Assembly: GCA_002900995.3 (NCBI GenBank)
Contig: CM035307.1
Span: forward strand, 4,108,270 to 4,172,269
Direction: 5' to 3'
From: Ganoderma boninense
Lineage: Eukaryota; Basidiomycota; Agaricomycetes; Polyporales; Polyporaceae
DNA length: 64,000 nucleotides
The position numbers and the translations under genes were made by a program. Shown one piece after another: positions 31,599 through 43,670 of this stretch. Positions within the stretch are counted from its first letter, which is position 1. Each line of letters opens with the position of its first letter. Under the pieces are notes generated by a model. The model did not search any database. It saw nothing but the letters and a program-made list of their open reading frames with translations, and had not been told where the DNA came from.

Positions 31599-31610
31599 TA
31601 TAATATATAT
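31599..31610 (+). promoter_or_regulatory. TATA box of DUF6534 gene copy 1
   Basis: TATAATATATAT, 84 nt upstream of ATG 31694. The paralogue has TATAATA at 35097-35103, at nearly the same distance from its ATG, so the promoter was duplicated with the gene. Confidence 0.55.
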
Positions 31611-31693
31611 CCCGCCCGTCACTCACGAGAGTGCTTCCTCGACACCTCCCCCGTGCCATCTCACCGCACGGCGCACCCGTCTCCCAGCTTGCC

Positions 31694-33859
31694 ATGGTCG
31701 CCTCTGTCGACCATCCCATTCTGCCGCCAACACAAGTGACGATCGGGTGTATTCTGTTGGGCGTTGGTGTCGCACTCCTGTAAGTGCCCGTGCGCGCGTT
31801 TCTGAGCGCGATATTTTTTCGCGGGCTCACAGTCGCAATTTTAGGTTGTCCGGTATATTATTGTGCCAAGGCTACAGCTACTTCAGGACATATCGAGACG
31901 ACCCTAAAGCCATCAAGCTGACGGTGGGCGGCACCGTTGTGCACCACAATGTCGCATGGGCTCAACTTAGAGGCTCACAGGTTGCTGTAATTCTGTACGA
32001 GGACCTCTAGTCTGCGTGCCAACATTCAACGTGTGCCTATTGAACACTTCGATTTTCTTAGGCTGGCAAACGCTGCCAACTTGGGCCTGGCAATGCATTT
32101 CAGGTGCGTTTCGTATTCATGCCACTGATTAGTCGGCTACGGTCAGAAGCTCACTGAAAGCACGGCGCAGTTGCTACTACATCGTCCTGAACTATCAAGA
32201 ATCAGATTTGTTCACTCATGTACCAATGTATGCCGTCTACTGTAATTTGTCCTTACCTGTATCCCGCAACGAACTTTTTATCCACAGCTCCGTCATAGTA
32301 TGTCACCTCACTCTTTTCCGAGCCTCCACCGTCCGGCCATTGACTCAATCTACAGCTCACGCCTATTTCTATTGTAAGTTTCTACTCTTCCTCACGACAT
32401 GTGACCAAGTCTGATGTCCATCAGCTCCTCTGCATTTCACCATGCCAATAGTGCGTCATAGAGTTCATATTTAATCTCACGACGCCCTCGTATTTAACCA
32501 TTCTCTGTCTTTGGCAGCGTTCACACCAGGCGAACGTTTCTTAGCAAGTCATGCCCACTGTCGTTTCTCCAGGACCGGTACTGACTATCATAACAGTCCT
32601 CCCTCAGAGGTGTCGGTGGGCGTTCGTTGGCCTTGCAGTAAGCTCCAGAGTTTCTTCGCTTTTGATGATGCCGGGTATTACTGACCTGTATCCGAGGTCT
32701 TGCTATACAGTTCTGCTGCGGGTAAGGCCCGCATGGTCGGATATGCTTACTTATCTGAATGTCCTTCGTTGACGCAACGCTTCCGGGTTCTGCAGCTCTC
32801 ATCGTCGGTAAGCATCTCCATCTCCATCATGATCGCAGCTGATCCTGATTTTCTCCCCAGTTCTCACCGTGCGCGTGTAGGCAGACAAGCCCGTACTCAA
32901 TTCCCTGCTGTCCGCCACCGCTGACAGCGCGTTTAGAGCATCTCTACCGCGGCCCTTCGAGTTCGAGCAATGGCTGAGGTACAAGGTCCGTCTCGGCCCG
33001 TCATCATACTGCGGTGCGACCATACCTTTCTCAATCGGTCGATCCATGCTGCAAAGTGGCTCGTGTCCGCCGCCTTCGGCTTCTCGGTGGTGGGCGATAT
33101 GGCTCTGGCATGTATTTTAGGCGTGGTCCTGCATGTCAGCCGTACTGGCCTGAAACGGTAAGCTCCGGCTCAGAGTCCGGTCCCAACGACAGATCTTGCA
33201 AGGGCTGACTTTGTCTTTGTATGACTTGCGACCCGCTGTTCAACAGGACCGACGCGGTCCTCAATGCTATTATCGCCAGCGCCTTCAGAAGTGCGATTTT
33301 TACGAGGCAATGCTTACACGTTGCACTACCGGGGTTCGCTGCATCACTGAGATTTCTTCTTCTTCTTCTTCTTTTGTTCTCTTTTGGCAGCATGCTGAGC
33401 TTGTTGTGCCTGCTAGTGGTGAGTGCACGATTTCGACGTGCCCATCTTACATCGGACCTGAGATCTATCTATGTATCTTTACAGGCGGTGTTCGAGGGAA
33501 AGAACATGTTTGTGGCACCCCTCAGCCTGGCAGCCGCGAAGCGTGAGTCCCGAATCCTCGTGGCAAAGGCACTCCTTCTCTCCTTCCAGAACTGACTCTG
33601 ACCGTGACGGCCAGTTTACGGAAACACGACGCTCGTGACGTAAGTCCTCGCCCCCTCACCCCGCTGGGCGTCCTTCGCTCTAACTCGTTTGGTACTGAAA
33701 CACACGACTGGCAATTTCAGGTTGAACATTCGGCGGGATATGTGGGAAATGTTTCAGGCACCTCCGGGAAGCGATTTCCTGTTCGGCAGCTTGAGCGTCT
33801 TCCGTCGTCGGGATGCCACTCAGCCCGACGGAGGGATAGGGTCCTCGGCCAGAGAGTGA
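31694..33859 (+). CDS. DUF6534-type seven-helix membrane protein, copy 1
   Basis: Multi-exon gene (about a dozen exons of 10-150 nt). Exon 1 is 31694-31779; later exons encode LLCQGYSYFRTYRDDPKAIK, the helix LANAANLGLAMHF, YYIVLNYQESDLFTHVP, VHTRRTFL, FEFEQWLRYK, and WLVSAAFGFSVVGDMALACI running into SRTGLKRTDAVLN. A C-terminal tail follows (RRDMWEMFQAPPGSDFLF) with stop TGA 33857-33859. This order matches basidiomycete DUF6534 proteins: seven helices, with SRTG-(F/L)-(K/R)-RTD after helix 6. They are plasma- or internal-membrane proteins of unknown role, often in large families. Introns hold no extra domains. Two introns use GC donors where the neighbour copy uses GT (32544 CTTA|GCAAGT; 33307 ACGAG|GCAATG). 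Middle exons (32300-32960) are only partly resolved. Confidence 0.78.
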
Positions 33860-35096
33860 GCAGTCTAAAGAGAGTACGACGACCACATGCTGGCAGTGGC
33901 AGCATTAACGGCGGAAGGCAGCCATTGAGGGGCCTGGGGCGACAGTAGCACTCCGATCGCGGGTCAGACGCGGACCGCGGCCGGACCGAGCAGCAGTGAA
34001 CGACGATGTTCCAGGTTTCATCAAAGAGCGTATGTCTACGTCGATTGTGATTAAAAATTGCGGGACATCCTACTCAGCAGGGGCAGCTGCAAGCTTCAAA
34101 GCTTCACGGCCGAGACGATGTCAAGGCACTTCAATTACCAAATTTGGATGAGAGGCATCTGATTTGGTCTCAAGTGCTCCCAGCTGCGGTTCGGCGCTCA
34201 GCTTTTGAGCGGGAACTTACTACTTGTTTTCGTTTGGAACACTGTTCGAGACATGGGCCCCACACAACTTTAGTGGAACCTCAGTAAACCCTCACTTGCC
34301 AATTCTCCTTTCTTCCCGAAGGCCACCTTTGCCCGAGTTCCTTCACACTCGAACCTTGAACTCCTCCGGCAACTTGAGTCGGGGAGTGGTCCAGGCATGA
34401 TATTTTCCGGTTTTATTCCTTCCATTCTATGTCGAGCAGCGTTGCCTACTACAGCATAGCCGTGGCTATTTGTATCGAAGACGCTGGTAAGTCTTGCTCT
34501 CCCTGTGAACTACTCAACAATGAACTTAACGACCATCCCCCGATAACAAGACTCGCTCGTGTTCTTCCAGGCTCTCCCAACCATCCCGCGACAGATGTAT
34601 TTGTTTCGGCTCTCTGCGATGCCAACCACCTTACCCCGTACCAGTGCCAGCGAGCCGCCAAAACGACGCCCATCCACAACTTTACCTTATTCAGCCATGA
34701 GGAGTCACACCCTGCGGCTACCGGTCGCCATTTATAATGGCGCAGCTATTTACGCTGGGCGAAAATGCAGGGGCAGGACTCTGATTCAGGATCAGCGATG
34801 AGTGAGTATAGTCTTTCAAGTTATCTCCAATTCATATTTGTATATCTGAACTAGTAGCCAAAGACAATGACTCGGAACAACAATTCTTGAACATGGTCTC
34901 AGGCCTCTGTGGTAACTTCCGCGCCCCGTAATTGCCGCGGAATGGAAGACCGTTCTCGCTAGAGCTCGATACTTCCGGGAATGCTGTCCGGCCGCCGCAT
35001 GAGACATCGCCGCCGCTGACACTTCCACACGGATATCTCTCTTTCCTGGTACAGCATCGGTGGGCCTACTGCTGTTTTTCGAACTTCGTGTTCGCC
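33860..35096. other. Spacer between the DUF6534 pair
   Basis: No gene recognised. Bases 34540-34680 resemble the region upstream of copy 1, which marks the duplicated promoter segment. Confidence 0.45.
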
Positions 35097-35103
35097 TATA
35101 ATA
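35097..35103 (+). promoter_or_regulatory. TATA box of DUF6534 gene copy 2
   Basis: TATAATA, 84 nt upstream of ATG 35187 and in the same relative place as in copy 1. Confidence 0.5.
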
Positions 35104-35186
35104 CCCTGCCTGTCTCTCGCAAGAGTGCATCTTTGACGCCTCCCTCTTCCCCCTCACTATTATCTACCTGTCTCTCTCAGCTTACC

Positions 35187-37388
35187 ATGGACTCCTCCAA
35201 CTATCCTGTCCTGCCGCCAACACAAGCGACTATTGGAGGTATTCTGTTGGGTGTTTGCACGGCGCTCCTGCAAGTACCTTCCATTTCAGAGCGATACCTT
35301 ATTATGCACTCACAATCAGCCGTAGATTCTACGGTATATTGTTGTGTCAAGCTTATTGGTACTTCAAAACGTATGAAGACGACCCTAAAAGCCTCAAGCT
35401 TACGGTGCGTCTCATGCCCTACGTGGCCGCGGGTGTTCATCCAGAAAATGCGTCCATTAGGTCGCTGCAATTTTGTACGAGCATATCTAGTTCAAGCCTT
35501 TCCGAACTCTCACATACCCGCGAACACACGTCGGGTTTTGAAGGTTGACAAATGCCGTGAACCTGGGCCTCGCAACGCATACCTGGTCTGACTTACATGC
35601 CACTACCTAGTCCGTGGTCTGAACTTGACCGAAAACACAACGCAGTTACGACTACCTCGTCCTGAACTATCAAAAACCAGATTTGTTCACCCATGTACCA
35701 ATGTGAGACGTCTCATTCTGACTTTCTCAATGGCCACCACTGAACCGGATTTGCACAGCTCTCTCACAGTATGCTGCCCTGCATGATCTCTCTTTCAATT
35801 GATCAATCTCAGGTCATTGATTCGACATTCAGCTCACACCTATTTCTGTGGTGAGGTTCACTTTTCCCTGGGACATGAAACATTTCTAGTGCTGACCGAG
35901 TCGGATGTCCATCAGCTCCTCTGCATCGCACCGTGCCAGTAGTGCGTGGCAAAGTCCATCTTTCGTCTTAGACGAGCCCCGACGAGTCACTCTTCTTTGG
36001 CGGCAGCGTTCACACCCAGCGAACATTTCTTAGTAAGTCATGCTAACGATCACTCGGATCCTAGGACGTCACTGACAACCAGCAAAGTTCTCCCTCAGAG
36101 CTGCAGGCGGATTTTCATTGCCTTCTCAGTAAGCTCCCCTGCTTCCTCGCTCTCGATGTCGAGGTGGTATGTAGTATTGACCCGTTTCCAAGGTCTTGAT
36201 GTATACTTCTGCTGCGGGTGAGCCTCCCGTCGGATATATAAATGCACTTTGCTAAGGTTAACGCTTCCGGATTTTACAGCTTTCATCGTCGGTAAGCATC
36301 CGCGGAGAGTCGGAGGTCCATCGCGGCTGCTTCCGAGGCTTAGATGCCTTTTTGTCCTGTCGTTGACTTTGATCCTCTCTCCAGTTCTCACAGTGCAGTT
36401 GTAGGCAGATACGACTGCGACCTGATGTCCGCCGCTGACAGCTACGCATTTAGAACGACTACGCCGCGGCCCTTCACGTTCGAACGATGGCTCAAATACA
36501 AGGTCCGTCTCCGCTAGTAGTGACCCTATCGCAATGCGGCCACATCTTGCTGATGTATCTGGTTCACTGTGCTGCGAAGTGGCTCGTCTCCGCCGCCTTC
36601 GGCTGCCCAGTGGTGTGTGATCTGGCTCTGGCATGTGTTCTCGGCATAGTCCTGCATGTCAGCCGTACCGGCCTCAAACGGCGAGTTGTCTCAGACCAAC
36701 TCAGCCTACATATCAAGGACTGACTTTGTTTGCGACCTGTTTGTCAACAGGACCGACGCTGTCCTCAATTCGATCATCATCAACGCCTTTAGAAGTGCGG
36801 TTGTTACCAGGTAAGATGTGCCGCACTGTCCACTCGATTATTAGAAAGTTAACTGACGGGACTTGTATACTTAGCATGCTGAGTATCCTGTGCCTGGTAG
36901 TCGTGAGTGTGCCGATTTTCAGGGCGAGCGCACGCGACTACATGCAGAAGCCCACAGGCGGTCTTCGAGGGCAAGAACCTATTTATTTTCCCTTTAAGCC
37001 TGGCGGTCGCGAAGAGTAAGTTTAAGTTCCCCGTGAACTTTCCTCCTCTTTCCAGAACTGACTCTGGTGGCCAGTTTATGCAAATGCGACGCTCATTACG
37101 TCAGTTGCATTCTGCGCTACTACGCTGTGTATACCCATATCATCCTCTGACGCGGTTGCCATGTATATTTGCAGGCTGAATACTCGGCGCGATATGAGGG
37201 AGAGGCTCATCACGCCTCCTGGGAGCGATCTCCTGTTCGGGAGCATCTTCCGTTGCGCACCGCGACAGCATTGGTGGAGCAGGAGTACGACGCAGCCAGA
37301 GGAGGGTGCGGGGATAGTATCCGCCCCCAATGGATGCACACTGGATAGCGAAGTGCGACAATCCGAGTCCGAGTCAGAGTCGGCGTGA
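35187..37388 (+). CDS. DUF6534-type seven-helix membrane protein, copy 2
   Basis: Tandem paralogue of the gene at 31694, same strand, about 3.5 kb downstream, with the same exon order. Exon 1 is 35187-35278 (MDSSNYPVLPPTQATIGGIL). Later exons encode LLCQAYWYFKTYEDDPKSLK, LTNAVNLGLATHTW, YDYLVLNYQKPDLFTHVP, a tiny 10-nt exon giving SLT, VHTQRTFL, WLVSAAFGCPVVCDLALACV running into SRTGLKRTDAVLN, then AVFEGKNLFIFPLSLAVAK and RRDMRERLITPPGSDLLF. The tail differs from copy 1 and ends in a Ser/Glu run before TGA 37386-37388. Intron 1 begins with a GC donor (35279, CTCCT|GCAAGT), where copy 1 has GTAAGT. As with copy 1, membrane location follows from the helices; the role is unknown. Confidence 0.78.
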
Positions 37389-37528
37389 AGCTGGCCCAGC
37401 TGCTGTGCGCTGTCGCTGATGGATTCTATGAGCATATTCTCGCAATTTATTGTGTTGTTCTCAAGAACCGTCGATTCCAAAACAGTCATTTCAATAGAAA
37501 AACAGGCGTAAACCACTTAGAAATCGTT

Positions 37529-39762
37529 TCAACTCGTCCTCTGGCGCTTCACCGTCGCCGCTGCTCGTCTCGGGCGACCCGTCGAAGGGGGAGGCAAGTC
37601 CTCCGGCATTCCCTCATAGCTATCGTCGCTGCCAGCCTCGACATTCACTGCTCCATCGTCCTCCGAATCCGATTCAATTTCGATGGTTTTCCGCTTTGAC
37701 CCTGTTCCCCTCCGTTCATTCCTGGGTTGATTTTGAGCCTGAGGGGCACGAGCTTCCGCTTTGAGGGCCTTACGCCTCTGTTTCTCGAGTGCCTTCTCTC
37801 TTTCGAGCTCAATCCACTTGGGAACGTTACGGACGAGCACCTGAATGAACTCAGCCTCGTACCCCACGCACGTCATCCGATACGTCCCGATTTCCTAGTC
37901 CGAGCATTGAATTATATCATCATATCAACACGTTCAGGTTTGATAGGCACACCCACCTGTTCGCCACGATCAAATGCGCCGATGACGTCCTCTTCGGTGA
38001 GGTTGGCCCGAATATGGTTAATCCTGGGCAATTCCCGGTTGACTTGCTGCTGTGTGATCTTGTAGTCCGCCCCTCGCTGTTTGCGGAGCCAGATCTCCAC
38101 GCAGTTTTCCGCGCCGAAGGTTTTCGTGAGGATGGCCTTCGTCCAGGCCCGCCTCACCTGTGCTCGTCCCAACGATGAGCCATGCGATAGAGCGCAAGGA
38201 AAGGGGATAGAGGAGGACGCACCCCAGTCCTTTGCTGCGTCCAGTCGTACGCCGTGAGAGACAGGCCAGGCTCGAACTTGTACTGACCCATGTACACCCA
38301 TTTGCCAGGAGCGACGCGGATGAATGTCCGGCGGATGTCGCGCTTATCATTTTCGGCTCTGTAACTCCTGAAGAACAGCCCTGAGTGCCCTGGCCTCGTG
38401 GGCGCGTGCGGATTGAGGTCGAGCGTGAGGAAGATCCAGTCCGAGAGCCCATGCCACTCTAGCTTATCTTCCGCCGGCTGGGGTCCGACCTCTTGAGTGT
38501 TGCCACCGTAGAGGTGCGATATGTAGTTGCGGTGGAGCGGGAACTCGGCCACCTCCTTCGGGAGCGGGACGGGGTACTTGCGATTGATTCCCTCCCAAGT
38601 CAACGCGTTGAGGACAAACTCGTCGCTCAGGATTAGATCCTTTTTGACTTTGACATCGGGCTATACAAGCACGATACGCCATCGTTGACGTTAGCGTCAC
38701 GGTCTGGTGATACTCGATCAGGAACGCAAAAGTCACATCGGCACACGTACATTTCGTAGGTTCTCGACGGCAGTGTGCAAGACCTCCCTGACTTCGGCCG
38801 GGCCATGATCCTCCAGCGCTACGAGCGGCATCATCTCGTCCTCGGGTTCAGGTTTAATGACGGACAAGTTCTGGTGGTTCTGATCCAGGCGCATCGGCCC
38901 TGCTAGTTGACGCTGTTCATGTTGCTGACTAGCAGCACTGGCGGCCTGTCGTCGACGGACTTCCTTCAGCCTAGGCAGCAGGACCTCCACGGTAGGGCGT
39001 ATTCGGCCGTCACGAAAATTGCGCTGCGCCTGTAGTGGAGGCTGAGGCGGCTCGGGGAAAGGCAGAGGTGACTGAAGACGCTGAGGCGAAAGGGAAGGAC
39101 GACGTTCAGGGGGAGGTGAGGGCTGACGTTGCGGCGAAGGTGGAGGGGAAGGCCCTCGGTCAACTTGGGACCAATGATTTTGTGCAGGGTAGTCCTACAT
39201 TCATCATAACGTCACTGACCCAGGCTATACGCACATCACGAACGTACTGGAGGATCCACATCGTCTTCAAGTTTGTTTACTGCCGGAGTAGGCCTCGGAA
39301 TGTATAGTTGCCCATCAGCGCCGCGATCCCAAAGGCGAGCAGGGGAAAGGATTGGTTTCGTCTCGCACTTGGTGTGTTCTTGCTTGGTATCCTCCGGTTT
39401 GACGTTCATCGGTTCCTTGTCTTTGTGCTTCACTGCATGAAGGTAGGTAAGTCTAAACATCGTCTCGAAGCTCTGTGAATCCTCCTCCTCACATCCGCCA
39501 CGACCGTCAGAAGGCTCGTCTTTCTTGACTGATGTTCTGAGAGCAATCGTTGGATCGGGATCGAATCCAGACGGGATCCTGATTCCCCAAGCATCGGAGT
39601 TTTCCTGTATAAATACGCCGTCAGCATCATGCGCGGAAGGACAAACGGATCTTGCGAGGGCACCTTCGTCTCCTCGCGATCCATTCTCATCTTGTCTTCT
39701 TCCTGGTCCACCTTCACTCTGCCAGCGCCTAGTTTTCCCTGCTTTTTGGTGTGTGCGGACAT
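37529..39762 (-). CDS. DUF6697-domain protein, copy 2
   Basis: Seven exons are read without a frame break from ATG 39762 (MSAHTKKQGKLGAG) to the stop at 37529; all introns are phase 0, for example GTGCCC...ATACAG, GTACGT...ATGTAG and GTGGGT...ACTAG. The N-terminal half is disordered: acidic/basic stretches, then a proline-rich PSPPPERRPSLSPQR region, then VIKPEPEDEMMPL, which resembles a sumoylation consensus. The C-terminal DUF6697 domain shows LYGGNTQEVGPQP, LTLDLNPHAPTRPGHSGLFF, GKWVYMGQYKFEPGLSLT, WTKAILTKTFGAENCVEIWL and YRMTCVGYEAEF. The tail is highly charged (WIELEREKALEKQRRKALKA), then acidic. Compared with copy 1 it has an extended middle insert (RKQRGADYKITQQQ). The family function is unknown. 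It is convergent with DUF6534 copy 2, only 140 nt away. Confidence 0.82.
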
Positions 39763-40181
39763 GTCATAAACTGACCGAGGAGCTCTTGGTAGCCGAAGGA
39801 GATGATAATCGATGAGCGTCGAGGGCGCATGATGGCAGGCTCGCTTGTGGGTTAACGTTCACCGTTCCCGGTCGCCTGCTTCTGCAGCGTGGCAAGGTCG
39901 TACACCCCACAACTTAAACTTTAACTTAGACGAGGTGAGCAACACGTGACCGTGCGCCACAACAACCGTCTGGCGGGTCGCGACATTCAAATGAGGGCGT
40001 TACGAACAGCCTCGTTTTTCCGGCTTGAGCTTGCACTACTGAAAACGTCGAAAAGAAGGTAACTACTAGCCAGGAACACGATACCCTGGTCAGGTTTTGA
40101 TAGAACAGTGAACTCCCCCACTGGCAACTCACGGGTATATCTGTCTGCGCCGCCGCCGATCGTCTTCGCAGCCTGCCCCTC
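39763..40181. other. Intergenic region
   Basis: This is the upstream region of DUF6697 copy 2 and the 3' flank of the GH79 gene. Nothing else was seen. Confidence 0.5.
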
Positions 40182-41936
40182 TCAATCAAACTCGACCAAA
40201 ACCGCCTCCGTTGCCCTCAAATCCAGCCCCTTGCTCAGCTCCACCGTCTCGCTCACCACCGCCCCCACCGGCCGTGGATCGTTAGGCGTCTCGAAGCTCT
40301 GCCCAGCAAACGTCACGTTCGCCGTGTCGTCCGCGTGCTGTATGACCAGCCTCCGCGCCCTCGCGCTGCCCGTCGTCCCCGCAAAGTCGATGTGCACGGC
40401 GGCCGCGTGCCGGTGCTCGTCGTGAGCCACGCCTGCAGGTTGACGAAGACCGCGCGCGCGAGCCGCCCGCCCTCGAACGCGGCGTACCCGGACACGTCCG
40501 CGTCGCCCACGGAGAGCTCGACGACCTGCGCGGCGCCCGAGGCGCCGATGAAGGTGTTGACGAGGATGCCGGCGTAGTACGCGGGCTGGACGTGCGGCGG
40601 CTGGGGCGGGTCGAGCGCGGAGCCGTCGACGATCGAGCGGTTCAGACTGATGGGCTGGAGCTGCCGAAGTTGGTCGTGCAAGCTCAGCGGGAAAGTCTAT
40701 AGCTTAAAACGGGGGCTGGGGGGGCTTACGAAGTTGTACTTGAACCCGATGCCTTCGTGGAAGAACGCCTGCTTAATGCCGAGCGTCGCCGCCTGCAGCG
40801 TGTAGTCCACCACCCAAAGCGCGATGCCGGCCGTGTTGCTCACACCTGGGGCCCCATGACACGCGATGCTGTTCGTCTCGCTGCAAGGGCGGCGCGTCAG
40901 AGACCGACAATTACGTGTGGGCGGGTGAAATGTGACGGCATACCCCAGGATGTACGTCAGCCCTTGCGCATGCGTCGCGGCGATGTCCGCATTGAAGATC
41001 GACAGGTTGCCCCGGACAGCAGCCTTGCTCAAGAACGAGACGAGCGGGAAGTTGCCCCCCTGGCAGAAGACCCCGGAATAGTGATGTTGCGAGATTCTGG
41101 TGCAAGGATGTTTCGAATCCATTCCACGAAGGAAGCGTGCTGGAAAGCACTCACACAGAGATCCCCTTGCCCGGGGCACTGTCGAGGATCCCGAGACCGA
41201 AAATCTCGCGCGGCGTGAACCCTTGGTTGGCAAACGACGCGCCTTGCAGCGTCACTGGGCCCGTATTCGTCGTGATACCCGCCGCCTCCGCCACCGGTCC
41301 TGCGACCGAGATCCAGTCCGGCACGTACGCGTTCACGTTATAGCTGCTCGGGCGCAGGACATTGTTCGAGTATAGATCCGCCTCGTTCCCGACCTCGATG
41401 CGCTCAAGGACGACCCCGGACTCGATGACCGCGGGAGCGGCGAACGCCCTGACGATCGCCTTGGCCATGTTAACCGCGTTCGTGACGTTGTCCGCGCCGA
41501 AGTTCACGCCCCACGTCATGCGCGTCCCGCGCGGGAGGAAGCGCGAGAGCTGGTAGAACGCGTCGCCGACCGTGATGTGCGTCGCCTCGGGGAAGGGCGT
41601 GATGGTGTTGGGCGGCGGGAACTCGTCCTCGTTGATCGTCACGGAAGGCGACCACACCGTCTTGTCCTCCGAATTGGCGCCAACGCGGATGTCGGGCGGC
41701 GTGCCAGTGAGGCCCGCGTAGTTGAGGAGGGCGCTGGTGGTGAAATCGTTAGGAGAGTCTGTCCCCACCCAGTCCGGCCACCTGTCCTGCTCGATCGAGA
41801 ACGAGACGAGCGTGGGGGACAGCGTCTGTGCCCCAGACGGTGCGGAGCTGGGGACGGATACGTTGACAGCCACCACGGAGCCCCGAAGGGAAAGGAAGAG
41901 CACGGCGGCGGCGAGAAAGGTGCCGTGGCACGTCAT
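40182..41936 (-). CDS. Secreted GH79 beta-glucuronidase-type glycoside hydrolase
   Basis: Retaining glycoside hydrolase family 79, secreted; fungal members remove glucuronic or 4-O-methylglucuronic acid from arabinogalactan and related glycans. Exons: 41936-41155, 41096-40944, 40880-40730 and 40660-40182. Residues 1-23 form a signal peptide (TFLAAAVLFLSL core). The family pattern is clear: SFSIEQDRWPDWVG, IRVGANSEDKTVW, the acid/base Glu in RIEVGNEADL, the nucleophile Glu in YILGETNSIACHG, and VSNTAGIALWVVDYTLQAA. A beta-sandwich C-terminal domain follows (LQPISLNRSIVDGSALDPPQ onward). A frame break lies near 40399-40409: VFVNLQAWLTTSTGT is followed by VHIDFAGTT in another frame, consistent with one missing base in a GC-only stretch. 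Otherwise the gene looks intact and highly GC-biased at third positions. Confidence 0.9.
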
Positions 41937-41984
41937 GGTGAAAAGTGTGAATGCCTGAGCGGGACTACCAGCAAACGCTGCGTA

Positions 41985-41991
41985 CTTTATA
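41985..41991 (-). promoter_or_regulatory. TATA box of the GH79 gene
   Basis: TATAAAG on the minus strand, about 50 nt upstream of the ATG at 41936. This fits a short leader and an inducible secreted enzyme. Confidence 0.55.
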
Positions 41992-43380
41992 TCCAGCCCC
42001 GCAAAGCGAGGCGTGGGACTCCGTCCATCATGCTAAACATTCCGTCAGAGGCGATGGAAGCGACGGATGGCAAGCCAGCCTTCGCGAAACCGCCGGGAGG
42101 ATGAATGGCATGACCATCGGGAGTACTAGTTCCTTATGTGATGGGCGTGGCCCTGGATGGAAGGTTGCGACACCGGCGGGGGTTCCCATGAACGAAGTCC
42201 AGGTTTTGCCAAATATAGTGGGTACCATGCGTCCTGGATTGTCCTTCCAGTAATAAAACGCAGCCGGAGGCATTGAGACACAGGTGTACTTACGAAAAGC
42301 GTACATGGCATGTGGTACAGCGGTCTCAGTTGTACAACCGTCCGACAGGTAACCCGGTTGATTGGACGCATCTTCGCGATTCCCTTGGGATCGTGCGGTT
42401 CTCAAGCCAGGGGTGGATCGGCGATGTGGAGTTTGGGATTTCTATCCGGGGATGAGGGAAGTCGTAGAGGAACGCATGGAAATGAGGAACGTCCAGATGC
42501 GACATCAGTGTGAGAGCATTCATCTCGAATAAAGTCACCGTGGATCGCAGTAGGAGTTCTGTGGGACAGGGAAGTAAAAAAACCGTCAGGCAACGTTTCT
42601 GCTTTCCAGAAGCAGGGGGGAGTATTTTCGTGGTCCGACACCGAGCTCGTCCCGCTGAGCATCAGCGTACATTCCTGGTGATCCAAAAGGAACTAGAATG
42701 ACGCCTTGCGGAACAAACCTTCGCATGGACCGATCTACTTTCGTACCAGCGACAGTGCTCAGAGCAACTTTGGCAAATCGCATCCAGCGATGCTACGCCC
42801 TTTCGGCTCCATCTATGGCCATGCGTATTAACAGCGGGACAATGCAAAAACTTCCCCAGCATGTATGGCACACTCAGATGCCTGAACGATATGCTACGCA
42901 TTTAAAGCCGCACTTCAACCCTTGTCGAGCGGGCCTTCTCAAGCAAGCGGACGGTTGTTTGAAATTGATCACTCACCAGTCACTTGGAAGCCACAGAACG
43001 CCCCCGACCCACATCATGTGTTGGATGGCAATTCAGCGACTCCGAGCGATTCTCCGGTGTGGAAGGGCTTCGGTGTGTAGCCATCTTGGCGGGTGGCACC
43101 CAGACGCTGGATGAGCGACAGCTTCACTGTCTACATAGCGTCTATATCCCTGAGCAAGCCTTTCAACATGCAGAGTAGGATGTTCGACATGAAAGGGGGG
43201 GTTATGAGTGGCTATATGCGCTGAGGTTGGGTAGCTGATTGTCGTCGAAGGTGAGTTGCTCGCGCCCGACAATGGCGCTCGCCCTTGGGATGGCTGCATT
43301 TGGTAACAGCACGTGCTGTCCACGTGAACCTCATCCAGAGGCGGGCGCTTTTCGAGTTTGCATCACTCGTCCCGCACACG
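41992..43380. other. Intergenic region
   Basis: This is a divergent spacer between GH79 (-) and bL33m (+). No additional gene, repeat or RNA gene was recognised. Confidence 0.5.
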
Positions 43381-43670
43381 ATGGCAGCCAAGTCGAAGGC
43401 AAGGTGAGTGTTCCATGAAAGGGGCTTTCTACAACTTCTGACTTGGAATATGCAGGACCCTTATAGTCCGGATGGTATCCACCGCCCAGACGGGCTACTT
43501 TTACACCACGCAGAGACTAAGGTTGGGGCCTAGGTTGGCAGCAGTGAAGTACGACCCCCGAGGTGCGTAAATCAGATTCTGCGTCCCGAAATTGCCTCTA
43601 ACCACGCCACTTACATCCAGTAAAGAGCCGCGTTCTGTTTGTGGAGAGCAAAAAGACTGCAAAGAAATAG
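43381..43670 (+). CDS. MRPL39: Mitochondrial large-subunit ribosomal protein bL33m
   Basis: Three exons too short to show as one frame: 43381-43403, 43456-43562 and 43621-43670 (TAG). The introns, GTGAGT...TGCAG and GTGCGT...TCCAG, keep frame. The product is 59 residues. It begins MAAKSKARTLIVRMVSTAQT, continues with GYFYTTQRLRLGPRLAAVKY and ends VLFVESKKTAKK. Length, basic charge and the TGYFYTT-(Q/K)-R motif match bacterial L33 and the yeast mitochondrial homologue (MRPL39), a component of the mitoribosome large subunit near the E site. It is intact and likely a single-copy housekeeping gene. Confidence 0.9.

Noticed and set aside
33360..33380. (CTT)n microsatellite
   Set aside because: Short, and only the polypyrimidine part of an intron in the DUF6534 gene.
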